From assembly GCA_016223045.1 (NCBI GenBank), contig JACRPT010000048.1, forward strand, positions 1-56,709: a stretch of DNA of 56,709 nt. The letters are read 5' to 3'. The notes beneath the pieces were generated by a model. That model made no database searches. It was given only the letters and a program-made list of their open reading frames with translations, and was not told the origin of the DNA. The position numbers and the translations under genes are program-made. Numbering within the stretch: position 1 is the first letter of the stretch; every line of letters begins with the position of its first letter. The DNA is from Candidatus Eiseniibacteriota bacterium. Its GTDB lineage: Bacteria; Eisenbacteria; RBG-16-71-46. This document shows, one piece after another, positions 1-9,200 of this stretch.

Positions 1-1
1 C

Positions 2-274
2 TACGCGCTCCAGTTCCTGCTCATCGTGATCTTCGTGAACGCGCTGCTGTCGTGGGTGCGACCGGACCCGTCGAGCCCGATCGTGCAGTTCCTGGACCGC
101 GTCTCGGACGCGGTGTGCAACCCGATCCGACGGCTGTTCCCGACGGTGTTCGGCGGCATAGACTTCGCGCCGTTCATCGCCATGCTGGCGATCGTGTTCG
201 TGCAGCTGTTCGTGATCGGCTCGCTGCACGGCATGGCGGACGCGATGCTCAGGCCATCCATCACGGTGCCGTGA
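2..274 (+). CDS. YggT family membrane protein (5' truncated by window edge)
   Basis: Frame reads YALQFLLIVIFVNALLSWVRPDPSSPIVQFLDRVSDAVCNPIRRLFP..., a typical YggT repeat. Confidence 0.8.
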   Translation, partial: YALQFLLIVIFVNALLSWVRPDPSSPIVQFLDRVSDAVCNPIRRLFPTVFGGIDFAPFIAMLAIVFVQLFVIGSLHGMADAMLRPSITVP

Positions 275-567
275 GCGTGCGGCTCGCCGTGCGCGTCCAT
301 CCGGGCGCGCGGCGCCCCGGGCTGCTGGGACGGCTGGGGGACGGGACGCTGAAGGTCGCGGTGGCGGTGCCGCCCGAGGGCGGGCGCGCCAACGCCGCGC
401 TGAGCGAGTTGCTGGCGGAGCGGCTGGGCGTGAAGAAGCGGCAGGTGACGGTGGTGCGCGGCCTGACGGCGCGCAGCAAGGTGGTCGAGATCGAGGGCCT
501 CGAGGGCGCGGAGCTGGCGCGCCGGCTCGAGCAGGCCCTGGGGCGGGAAACATCGCATGGCGAGTGA
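271..567 (+). CDS. DUF167/YggU family protein
   Basis: GTG start overlaps the yggT stop (GTGA); VRVHPGARR...LKVAVAVPPEGGRANAALSELLAERLGVKKRQVTVVRGLTARSKVVEI is DUF167-like. Confidence 0.8.
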   Translation: MSVRLAVRVHPGARRPGLLGRLGDGTLKVAVAVPPEGGRANAALSELLAERLGVKKRQVTVVRGLTARSKVVEIEGLEGAELARRLEQALGRETSHGE

Positions 568-1393
568 GTACCTGAACCAGATCCGTGAGGCGGCGGACTT
601 CCTCCGCAAGCGCACGAAGCTCGCACCCGAGGTCGGCATCATCCTCGGCACCGGGCTCGGCGACTTCGCGGACGCGCTCGCGGTCGAGACCGTGGTGCAC
701 TTCGAGGACGTCCCGCACTTCCCGGTCTCGACGGTCGAGAGCCACGCGGGTGAGCTGCACTTCGGCACGCTGGCGGGGCACCCGGTCGCGGTGATGAAGG
801 GGCGCGTGCACTACTACGAGGGCTACACCATGAAGCAGGTGGCCTTCCCGGTGCGCGTGCTCGCCGCGCTCGGCTGCCGCACCCTGGTCGTCACCAACGC
901 GGTGGGCGGCATGAATCCGAACATGACGCCGGGCTCGATCGTGGTGACCACCGACCACATCAACCTGATGGGCGACAACCCGCTGGTCGGGCCGAACGAC
1001 GACGAGCTGGGACCGCGCTTCCCGGACATGAGCGAGCCCTACGCGCGCGACCTGGTCGCGCTCGCCGAGAGCGTAGCCCTGGAGCTCAAGATCCCGCTCC
1101 AGCGCGCGGTGTTCGTCGGCGTGCCCGGGCCCAACCTCGAGACCGCGGCGGAGTACCGCTTCCTGCGCTGGATCGGCGCGGACGTGGTGGGCATGTCGCT
1201 GGTGCCCGAGGACCTCGCCGCGGTGCACGGCGGGCAGCAGGTGCTCGCGCTCAACGTGGTGACGGACGCGTGCCTGCCCGACCGGCTCGAGCCGGTGGAC
1301 ATCCCCACGATCCTGGCGACCGCCGGACGGGCGGCGCCTTCGCTGATCCGGCTGGTGACCGAGGTGGTGCGCCGCCTCGGTCACCTGCAATGA
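557..1393 (+). CDS. purine nucleoside phosphorylase, type I (PNP/MTAP family)
   Basis: GIILGTGLGDFAD, VVTNAVGGMNPNMTPGSIVVTTDHINLMGDNPL, VPGPNLETAAEYRFLRWIGADVVGMSLVPE. Confidence 0.9.
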   Translation: MASEYLNQIREAADFLRKRTKLAPEVGIILGTGLGDFADALAVETVVHFEDVPHFPVSTVESHAGELHFGTLAGHPVAVMKGRVHYYEGYTMKQVAFPVRVLAALGCRTLVVTNAVGGMNPNMTPGSIVVTTDHINLMGDNPLVGPNDDELGPRFPDMSEPYARDLVALAESVALELKIPLQRAVFVGVPGPNLETAAEYRFLRWIGADVVGMSLVPEDLAAVHGGQQVLALNVVTDACLPDRLEPVDIPTILATAGRAAPSLIRLVTEVVRRLGHLQ

Positions 1394-1429
1394 CCTGATG
1401 CACCCGGGCCGATTCCCCGAGATGGAGGC

Positions 1430-2429
1430 ATGACGATGGCGACCCAGCGCAAGAACCCGAGCCGAGCCAGAACCGCGAAGCCCGCGAAGAAGGCCGCCGC
1501 GCGTCCGGCGCGGCCGGCGGTGAAGGCGCGCGCCGCGAAGCCGGCGGCCAGGGCCGGGAAGCCCATCAAGCCGAAGGCCGTCGCCGCGAAGGGGAAGTCG
1601 GCACCGCCCGTGAAGACCGCCGGCAGCGCCAAGGCCGCGGGCAGCGCGAAGCCCGCCGGCAGCGCGAAGCCCACCGGCAGCGCGAAGGCCGCGGGCAGCG
1701 CGAAGGCCGCCGGCAGCGCGAAGGCCGCGGGCAGCGCGAAGGCCGCGGGCCGGCAGTGCCAAGGCCGCCGGCAGCGTCAAGGCCGCCGGCAGTGCCAAGG
1801 CCGCCGGCAGCGTCAAGGCCGCCGGCAGCACGAAGGCCGCGACGAACAAGGCGTCGGCGAAGCGGAAGATCGTCGCCGTGCGCCGCCCGATCCGCCCCGA
1901 CCCGCACGTACGCCCGCTGGGCGTGCTGCCGCCCGAGTCCCGGGCGCGCGTCGAGCGGTCGGCGCCCGCCGCGCCACCGAAGGCGAAGAGCCTCGCGGTG
2001 CGTCCCGTGGCGCGGCCCGGCCGAGTCCAAGGAGCGCAACGCGTGACCGAGAAGGACCTGAAGGAGTTCGAAGACCGCCTGCTGGCCGAGCGCAAGCGGA
2101 TCGTGAAGGAGATGGGCCACCTGGAGAGCACCGTGCTCAAGGTGAACCCGCGCGACAGCGCGGGCGACCTGTCGGGATACTCGTTCCACATGGCCGACGC
2201 CGGCACCGACGCGTACGAACGCGAGAAGGCGTTCCTGTTCGCCTCGTCCGAAGGCCGGCTGCTCATGGAGATCGACGACGCCCTGCGGCGGCTCTACCGC
2301 GGCGAGTACGGGAGCTGCGAGTCGTGCGGCAAGCCCATCTCGCGGGCGCGGCTCGAAGCCATGCCCGCCACGCGCATGTGCGTCGCGTGCAAGGAGAAGG
2401 AGGAGCGGGCCACCCGCGGCGCGCAGTGA
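1430..2429 (+). CDS. DksA/TraR-type zinc-finger protein with Lys/Ala-rich histone H1-like N-terminal tail; reading frame interrupted by an apparent +1 frameshift near 1750
   Basis: Frame 1430- reads MTMATQRKNPSRARTAKPAKKAAARPARPAVKARAAKPAAR..(AAGSAK)n. The same repeat continues in the frame of 1878-2429 (AGSAKAAGSVKAAGSTK...), which carries VTEKDLKEFEDRLLAERKRIVKEMGHLEST...YGSCESCGKPISRARLEAMPATRMCVACKEKEE. A separate GTG start at 2043 is possible. Confidence 0.7.
1617..1845 (+). repeat. 18-bp tandem repeat (GGCAGCGCGAAGGCCGCG-like) encoding AAGSAK hexapeptides
   Basis: Direct reading of tandem GGCAGCG(C/T)(G/C)AAGGCCGC(G/C) units. Confidence 0.9.
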
Positions 2430-3031
2430 AGCGCTCCCTGCTCCTGCTGGCCGGAGTGGCCGCGGCGGTCATCGCGCTCGATCGGTGGACCAAGCAATGG
2501 GCCAGCTCGACGCTGCCGTACAACCAGCCGGTCCCCGTAGCGGGCGAGATCCTGCGCTGGACCTTCACGCGCAATTCGGGCGTGGCGTTCGGCATCGGGC
2601 AGGGCACGGGCTTCCCCTACTACATCTTCTCGATCCTCGCGGTGCTGGTGATCGTCGCCATGTTCCTGCGCCGCAGGGGGGCACCCACCGAAGGTGGGTC
2701 CGGCTGGCCGCGCCAGCTCGCGCTCGCGCTCATCCTGGGCGGCGCGATCGGCAACCTGGTGGACCGCGTGAAGGCGGGCGAGGTGGTGGACTTCATCGAG
2801 GTGGGGTTCCACGGCTGGCACTGGCCGGTGTTCAACGTGGCGGATTCCGCGGTCTCGGTGGGCGTGGTGCTGTTCGCGCTGGCCTGGTCGCGGCGCCCCG
2901 TATCGCCCGGGCCAGCGGCGGCGACGGCGGGCGCTCCCGGTGAACCGGCTGGACTTGAAGGTGCCGGCGTCGCAGAGCGGGGAGCGGCTGGACCGGTTCC
3001 TGGCGGGAGCACAGGCGAGCCTCTCGCGTAG
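2426..3031 (+). CDS. lspA: lipoprotein signal peptidase II
   Basis: GTG start overlaps the DksA stop; ALDRWTKQW, FTRNSGVAFG, GGAIGNLVDRVKAGEVVDFIEV, FNVADSAVSVG. Confidence 0.92.
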   Translation: MKRSLLLLAGVAAAVIALDRWTKQWASSTLPYNQPVPVAGEILRWTFTRNSGVAFGIGQGTGFPYYIFSILAVLVIVAMFLRRRGAPTEGGSGWPRQLALALILGGAIGNLVDRVKAGEVVDFIEVGFHGWHWPVFNVADSAVSVGVVLFALAWSRRPVSPGPAAATAGAPGEPAGLEGAGVAERGAAGPVPGGSTGEPLA

Positions 3032-3920
3032 CCGCCTCCAGGCGCTGATCCGTGACGGCCGCGTGGCGGTGAACGGCGGCGTGGCGCGCGCCTCGCACCG
3101 GCTGCGCGCCGGCGACCGGGTCGCGGTCGAGCTTCCTCCGCCCCGCGTGAGCCGGCTGGCGCCCGAGGACATCCCGCTGGCGATCGTGTTCGAGGACCGG
3201 CACCTGATCGTGGTGGACAAGCCCGCCGGGATGGTGGTGCACCCGGGTGCGGGCGTGGGGAGCGGGACGCTGGTGCACGCGCTGCTCCACCACGCGCCCG
3301 GGATCGCGCTCGTCGGCGGCGAGGGCCGCCCCGGCATCGTGCACCGGCTCGACAAGATGACCTCGGGCCTGCTGATCGTGGCCCGGAGCCCCGAGGCCTA
3401 TCGCGCGCTGGTCGAGTCGCTGCGCGCTCACGCGGTCCGGCGCAGCTACCGGGCGCTGGTGTGGGGCGACCCGCGCGGCGATGCCGGGGAGATCGAGGCG
3501 CCGGTGGGGCGCGACCCGCGGGAGCGCAAGCGTATGGCGGTGGTGGCGCGCGGCGGCAAGCCGGCGCTCACGCGCTGGCGCGTGGCCGAGCGCTTCGGCC
3601 CGGTGACCCTGCTCGAGGTCACGCTCGAGACCGGCCGCACCCACCAGATCCGCGTCCACCTCGCGCATCACCGGCTTCCGGTCGTGGGCGACCCGGTCTA
3701 CGGCGGGCGCGGGAAAAAGCTGTTGAGCGCGCGGGAGCCGGAGCGTAGCCTCCATGCGGCCTTGCTCGCGTGTCTCCCGCGGCAGGCCCTGCACGCGGCG
3801 GAACTCGACCTCGTGCATCCGGTCTCGGGGGCGGCGCTGCACTTCGCCTCGCCCCTGCCGCCGGATTTCACCCGGGCGCTCGGCCTGCTCCGGTCGTTCG
3901 CCGCGCAGCGCCGGCACTGA
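2940..3920 (+). CDS. rluD: RluA/RluD family pseudouridine synthase with S4 domain
   Basis: S4-like N-terminus; VVDKPAGMVVHPGAG, GIVHRLDKMTSGLLIVARS, ETGRTHQIRVHLAHHRLPVVGDPVYG. Confidence 0.92.
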   Translation: MNRLDLKVPASQSGERLDRFLAGAQASLSRSRLQALIRDGRVAVNGGVARASHRLRAGDRVAVELPPPRVSRLAPEDIPLAIVFEDRHLIVVDKPAGMVVHPGAGVGSGTLVHALLHHAPGIALVGGEGRPGIVHRLDKMTSGLLIVARSPEAYRALVESLRAHAVRRSYRALVWGDPRGDAGEIEAPVGRDPRERKRMAVVARGGKPALTRWRVAERFGPVTLLEVTLETGRTHQIRVHLAHHRLPVVGDPVYGGRGKKLLSAREPERSLHAALLACLPRQALHAAELDLVHPVSGAALHFASPLPPDFTRALGLLRSFAAQRRH

Positions 3921-3928
3921 GCCACGAC

Positions 3929-4378
3929 ATGTCCGAACCCGTGACGACCCCCGAAGTGATCACCGTCCGCATCCCGAGCCGGCTCGACCTGCTGGGGCTG
4001 CTCGACGGCATCACCGCCCGGCTCTGCGAGCGCCTGGCGTTCGACGAGGACGCCTGCTGCCAGGTCTCGATGTCGGTCATCGAGGCGGGCACGAACGCCA
4101 TCCAGCACGGCCACGGGCGCGACGCCTCGAAGCCGGTGGACGTCACGTTCGCAATCTTCCCCGACCGGCTCGAGGTGCGCGTGCACGACACCGGGGCGGG
4201 CTTCGACCTCGCCAGGGTCAACGGCGACGTCACCGCGCCCGACCACCTGCTGGACGCGCGCGGCCGCGGCATCTTCATCATGCGGTCGTGCATGGACGCG
4301 GTGGAGTTCGAGTTCTCGAGCGCCGGCACTACCTGCCGGCTGGTGAAGCGCCGCCCGGCCCCGCCCGGGACGCCCTGA
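3929..4378 (+). CDS. ATP-binding anti-sigma regulatory factor (RsbW/SpoIIAB-like HATPase)
   Basis: MSVIEAGTNAIQHGHG, VRVHDTGAGFD, GRGIFIMRSCMDAVEF. Confidence 0.85.
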   Translation: MSEPVTTPEVITVRIPSRLDLLGLLDGITARLCERLAFDEDACCQVSMSVIEAGTNAIQHGHGRDASKPVDVTFAIFPDRLEVRVHDTGAGFDLARVNGDVTAPDHLLDARGRGIFIMRSCMDAVEFEFSSAGTTCRLVKRRPAPPGTP

Positions 4379-4383
4379 GCGAC

Positions 4384-4824
4384 GTGCCGCGGGTCCTGGC
4401 AGTGGACTGGGGAGAGCGCCGCGTCGGCCTCGCGGTCAGCGACCCGCGCGGGATCATCGCCAGCGGCCTGCCCACGCTGGAGGTGACGAGCCTCGAGCAG
4501 GCGGTGGCGGGGGTGGCCGAGCGCGCCGCCGCGGTCGAGGCCGAGCGCATCGTGGTGGGGCTGCCGCTGCTCATGAGCGGCGGGCGCGGCGAGGCGGCGC
4601 AGGCGGCGCAGCGCTTCGCCGACCTGCTGCGCGGGCGCACCGGCCTCCCGGTGGACACCTACGACGAGCGGCTCACCTCGGCGATCAGCGAGCGCCGCCT
4701 GCGCGAAGTGGGCGTGCGCACCGGGCACCAGAAGGGGCGCGTGGACCAGGGCGCGGCGGTGGCGCTGCTCGAGTCATACCTGCTGCGCCTGCGCGCGCAG
4801 CGCGGACCGGACGAGGGCGCGTGA
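4384..4824 (+). CDS. ruvX: Holliday junction resolvase-like RuvX/YqgF
   Basis: VLAVDWGERRVGLAVSDPRG, IVVGLPLLMSG, DERLTSAISERRLREVGVR, VDQGAAVALLESYL. Confidence 0.9.
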   Translation: MPRVLAVDWGERRVGLAVSDPRGIIASGLPTLEVTSLEQAVAGVAERAAAVEAERIVVGLPLLMSGGRGEAAQAAQRFADLLRGRTGLPVDTYDERLTSAISERRLREVGVRTGHQKGRVDQGAAVALLESYLLRLRAQRGPDEGA

Positions 4825-4867
4825 GACGTGTCGCCCTCGTCGCGCGCGGAAGCCGGGGCGTCGTCGC

Positions 4868-6133
4868 GTGTGTCCATCGCCTCCGACGTGCGTCGCGCCC
4901 TCGCGCGCGGCAGCCGGACGTGATTCTGACGGCGCAGCCGTGACCGGCGCCAGGCGTCCGGCGCGGCCGGGACCCCGCCCGCGCTTCTTCCGCCCGCGGC
5001 GCTGGGCGCTGCTGCTGCTGCTGCTCGCGGGCCTGGCGGTGGCCGCCGACCTGTTCCTTCCCGCGGGCCTGTTGCCGCGGCACGAGCGCCGCGCCCTGCT
5101 GGTCGAGCGCGGGCAGACGCTCTCCGAGGTCGCGGGCGAGCTCAAGCGCGTCGGCCTGCTGCGCGGCACGCTCGGCTTCCAGGTGCTGGCGCGGCTGATG
5201 GGGCTCGACCGCCACATCAAGGCCGGCCAGTACGAGTTCCCGCTCGGCACCACGGTGCCGGCGCTGCTGCACGCCTTCGCGCGCGGCATGAGCGGGCTCA
5301 ACCTCGTCACCCTGCCCGAGGGGCTCACGCTGCTCGAGGTCGGCGTGCTGCTGGGACATCACCTGGGCGTGCCGGCGACAGCGTTCGACTCGCTCGGCCA
5401 CGACCGCCGGTTCCTCGACTCGCTGGGCATCCGGGCGCCATCGCTCGAGGGCTACCTGGCGCCCGACACCTACGAGTTCCTGCCCGGCACCGCGCCCGAG
5501 GTGGCGCTGCGCAGCATGGTGGCGCGTCAGGAGGAGGTGCTGCGCGGGGCCGCGGCGGGCCGCGACTCCCTGCCGCTCGGGCTGCCGCTCCACCAGTTGC
5601 TGACGCTCGCCTCGATCGTCGAATCCGAGGCCCAGCAGCCCGCCGAGCGGGCGCGCATCGCGAGCGTGTACCTGAACCGGCTGCAGCGCGGGATGCGGCT
5701 GCAGGCCGACCCCACGGTGGCCTACGCCATGGGCCTGAGCCCGCGCTCGCGGCTCTACCTGAGGCAGCTGCGCACCAGCTCGCCGTTCAACACCTACCTC
5801 TACGAGGGCCTGCCGCCCGGCCCCATCTGCAACCCCGGCGCGGCCGCCATCGGAGCGGTGTTGAACCCGGCGCCCGATGTCCGGGATCTCTACTTCGTGG
5901 CCCGCGGCGACGGCGGGCACTTCTTCTCGCAGACCTACGAGCAGCACCTGGCGAACATCCGCCGCGCGCACGAGATCGCCGCCGCCGCCGCCGCAGCGGC
6001 CGCGGCGGGCGCCGATTCGCTGAACGCGCTCGACTCGCTCGCCGTCAAGGACTCGGTCGCCGCGGGAAGAGAGGTAGGGAAGGCCGCGGCGGCGGCGCCG
6101 GGGAAGGGGCGCGAGTCGGGGCGGGGGAGGTAG
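4868..6133 (+). CDS. mltG: endolytic transglycosylase MltG (start may be GTG at 4940)
   Basis: GQYEFPLGTTVPALL, LEGYLAPDTYEFLPG, LTLASIVESEAQQPAERARIASVYLNRL, LQADPTVAYA, LPPGPICNPG. Confidence 0.93.
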   Translation: MCPSPPTCVAPSRAAAGRDSDGAAVTGARRPARPGPRPRFFRPRRWALLLLLLAGLAVAADLFLPAGLLPRHERRALLVERGQTLSEVAGELKRVGLLRGTLGFQVLARLMGLDRHIKAGQYEFPLGTTVPALLHAFARGMSGLNLVTLPEGLTLLEVGVLLGHHLGVPATAFDSLGHDRRFLDSLGIRAPSLEGYLAPDTYEFLPGTAPEVALRSMVARQEEVLRGAAAGRDSLPLGLPLHQLLTLASIVESEAQQPAERARIASVYLNRLQRGMRLQADPTVAYAMGLSPRSRLYLRQLRTSSPFNTYLYEGLPPGPICNPGAAAIGAVLNPAPDVRDLYFVARGDGGHFFSQTYEQHLANIRRAHEIAAAAAAAAAAGADSLNALDSLAVKDSVAAGREVGKAAAAAPGKGRESGRGR

Positions 6134-6277
6134 GCGTTCCTGCGGGCCCCTCGTCCCCGGACGACCGCGAAGCCGGCGGGCGACCGCGCGGGGGACCGGC
6201 GGGTGGCGAAGGGCAGCCTTGACGCGTGTGGCGTGTCCGGCGCACGCTCGAAGTGAACTTCCTCCAAGAGGTCGCCC

Positions 6278-9200
6278 GTGCCGCACTCCCTTGCGAACCG
6301 CCCGCCTCGGGCCCTGTCCGTCGCTCTGCTGGTAGCGCTGGCGTCCGCCGGCACGCGCGCCGCGGCGCCGGACGGCATCACGCTGGCCGAACGGTTCAAC
6401 GAGACCCACGATCCGCCCGCGGTCAGCAGCCGGTCGCTGCCCGATCTCTCGGTGCGGTGGATGACCGGCGTGACGCCGCCGGTCATCAACTCGCAGTGGC
6501 TCATCCCCTACGGGTACGACGCGCTGTTGCATCCACCCGATCCGCACGGGGCGGCAGGTCCGCGGGGCATCATCGCTACCGTGAACCGCAACATCTCCTG
6601 CTACGACAAGCCAGGCAACCCGATCTGGCCCACGCTGGACTTCCAGGTCTTCCTGGCCCCGCTCGGCCCGGCGGAGGGCTCGATGGTGGACCCGCGTGCC
6701 GCCTACGACCCGGGCACGGGGCGCTTCTACGTCATCGAAGCCGAGTACAACGACACGGACACCTACCTCGACATCGCGGTCTCGAAGTCGTCGAACCCGA
6801 CCTCGTCGGGCCCGAGCGATTGGTTCTTCTACCGGGTTCTCACGACCGAGGTCGTGGGCGGCGCACGCTACGGCGGGGACTATCCGGGTCTCGGCTTCGA
6901 TGGGCAGAACTTGTACGTCACCTACAACATGTACTTCATGCCGGGGTTCGCGTTCTTCAAGAACTGCCAGATCATCGTGCTGGACAAGGCTGCCCTGATC
7001 TCGGGCACGGCGATCGCCAGGTCCGTGTTCACGCCGGATGGGTACGGCGCGGGATTCACGCTCCAGCCGGCGACGGTGATCGGGGCTTCGAGTCCAGGCA
7101 GCGTGGCCTACTTCGCGGAGGTGCCCTACTGGGGCACGACGACCGCCGTGCGGATCTGGGCGCTCGCCGATCCGCAGGGCGCGGGGATCCTCACCTCGAC
7201 GACGGTGCCCGCGCCCGACAATGGCGGCCAGGCGGAGGGAGCGCCGCAGTGCGCGCCGGGCACGGTCCTGATCTCCACGTTCAGCCCGCGGGCACAGGGC
7301 AACGCCTTCTGGCACGCCGGGAGCCTGTGGTTCTGCCACACCGCGGGAGGCTCGGCGCTGGGCCGCGGGGTCGTCTACTACTACCGCGTCGCGACCAACG
7401 GCTTCCCCGGCGGATCACCCGGACTCGAGGAGTCGGGCGCGATCGACGGAGGCCCGGGCGTCTGGACGTACCAGCCCGCGGTCGGAGCGAACGCCGACGG
7501 CGATGTCGGACTCGTCTACACGCAATCCTCGGCGACGATCTGCCCCACGATCATGGTGGCCGCGAGGAAGGCGGCGTGGTCCGCCTTCGCGCCACCGCAG
7601 GTCCTGAAGGAGGGGACGTACTACAACGCGACCCGGGACCTGTGGGGCAACATCGCCCGCTGGGGCGACTACGCCACCGTCTCCGGTGATCCGGTGGACA
7701 ACAGCCTGTGGGTGAGTCACGAGTTCGCTCCCGACACGCAGCCCGACCACTGGAGCACGTGGTGGGGGAATATCGTCTTCGATCCCGGCGTGAGCGCCTG
7801 GCAGACCGATGGCGTGCCGCTGCGCGTCAGCACGACGGGCGTGGAAGCGCCCGCGGGCGTCCCCGACCGCGCCGGCGGAGCGATCGTCGCGTGGCGCGAC
7901 GGACGCAACTCGGTCTCGCGGGTGTTCCTGCAGCGCGTCACCGGGAGCGGCGCGAAAGCGCCGGGCTGGCCGGCGAACGGGGTGCCCGCCACCGCGGGCC
8001 TGCGTGACGCGGGCACGCCCGCGCTGGCGCCGGACGATTCGGGCGGGGCGTACGTCGCCTGGGCGATCGTCGGGGGGGCCGACGTCCTGCTCCAGCGCAT
8101 CACGGACTCGGGGACCGTGGCGCCGGGGTGGCCGGCGGATGGGGTTGCCCTGGGTACGCCTGGGGCCAGTCCCGCCATCGTCGCAGACGGGACCGGCGGT
8201 GCGTTCGTGGCGTGGCAGTCGTCCGGGATCAGGCTGGTGCGCGTGCGCTCGACCGGCGCGATCGCTCCGGGCTGGCCGGCGGGTGGACTTGGCCTGGCCT
8301 CCAGCGGTGCTCTCCCGCAGCTCGTGCCGGACGGCGCGGGCGGCGTCATCGTGGCCTGGACCCCGGGACTGCGTCTCCAGCGGGTGTCCGGTGACGGGAT
8401 CGCCCAGTGGCAGTCGGGGGGCGTCAGCCTGGGGCCGGGCGCGAGCCCCAGGATGATCTCCGACGGGCAGGGAGGCGCGGTGCTCGCGTTCCAGAAGTGG
8501 GGCGCGGGCTCCGACCTCTACGCGCTCAGGATCAGCAGCGCGGGCGCGGTCGCCACGGGCTGGGCGGCGGGAGGCGTGGTGCTGTGCGGCGCTCCGTCGG
8601 ACCAGACCGGCCCGGTGCTCGTTCCCGACGGCACCGGAGGCGCCATCGTCGCGTGGAAGGATGCCAGGGACGACCCCGGCGGCGTCCTCGGCGACATCTA
8701 CGCTCTGCGCGTCAACGGGTCAGGTGGCATCCCGCCCGGCTGGCCGGCGAACGGCATGGCGATCTGCGCGGCGGCGGGCGACCAGTCGGCCCCCGCGATC
8801 GCGGCCGACAGTGTCGGCGGCGCCGTGGTTGCCTGGCAGGACGGCCGCGGGAGTCCCGGTTGCACACCACCCGGCTGCGGGGAGGACATCTACTTCCAGC
8901 GCGTGACCGGGCTGGGAACCCGGGATTCCACACTGGCGGCGGACGGGACCGTGGTGTGCACGGCCGCGGGCACCCAGGCGCGTCCCTGTCTGGTGGGCGC
9001 CGCGCGTGGCGCACCCATCGTGGCCTGGGAGGACGGGCGGCTGTTCCCCGACTGCGACCCCGTCTGCGGCAGCGCGGTCTACGCGCAGCAGGTGCGGTTC
9101 GACGCCGTGGCCCCGGCGGCCGCGATCCTCAACGCCCTCACGACCAGCTGCAGCGAGACCACCGTCAGCTGGGTGGCGCCCGGGGACGACGGCATGACCG

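Noticed and set aside
5977-6010. Poly-alanine (GCC/GCG) run near the MltG C-terminus
   Set aside because: Ordinary low-complexity slippage tract downstream of the conserved domain; no separate function suggested.
4685-7339. 884-aa minus-strand ORF opposite mltG and the secreted repeat protein
   Set aside because: Compositional artefact; mltG has full family motifs on the plus strand.
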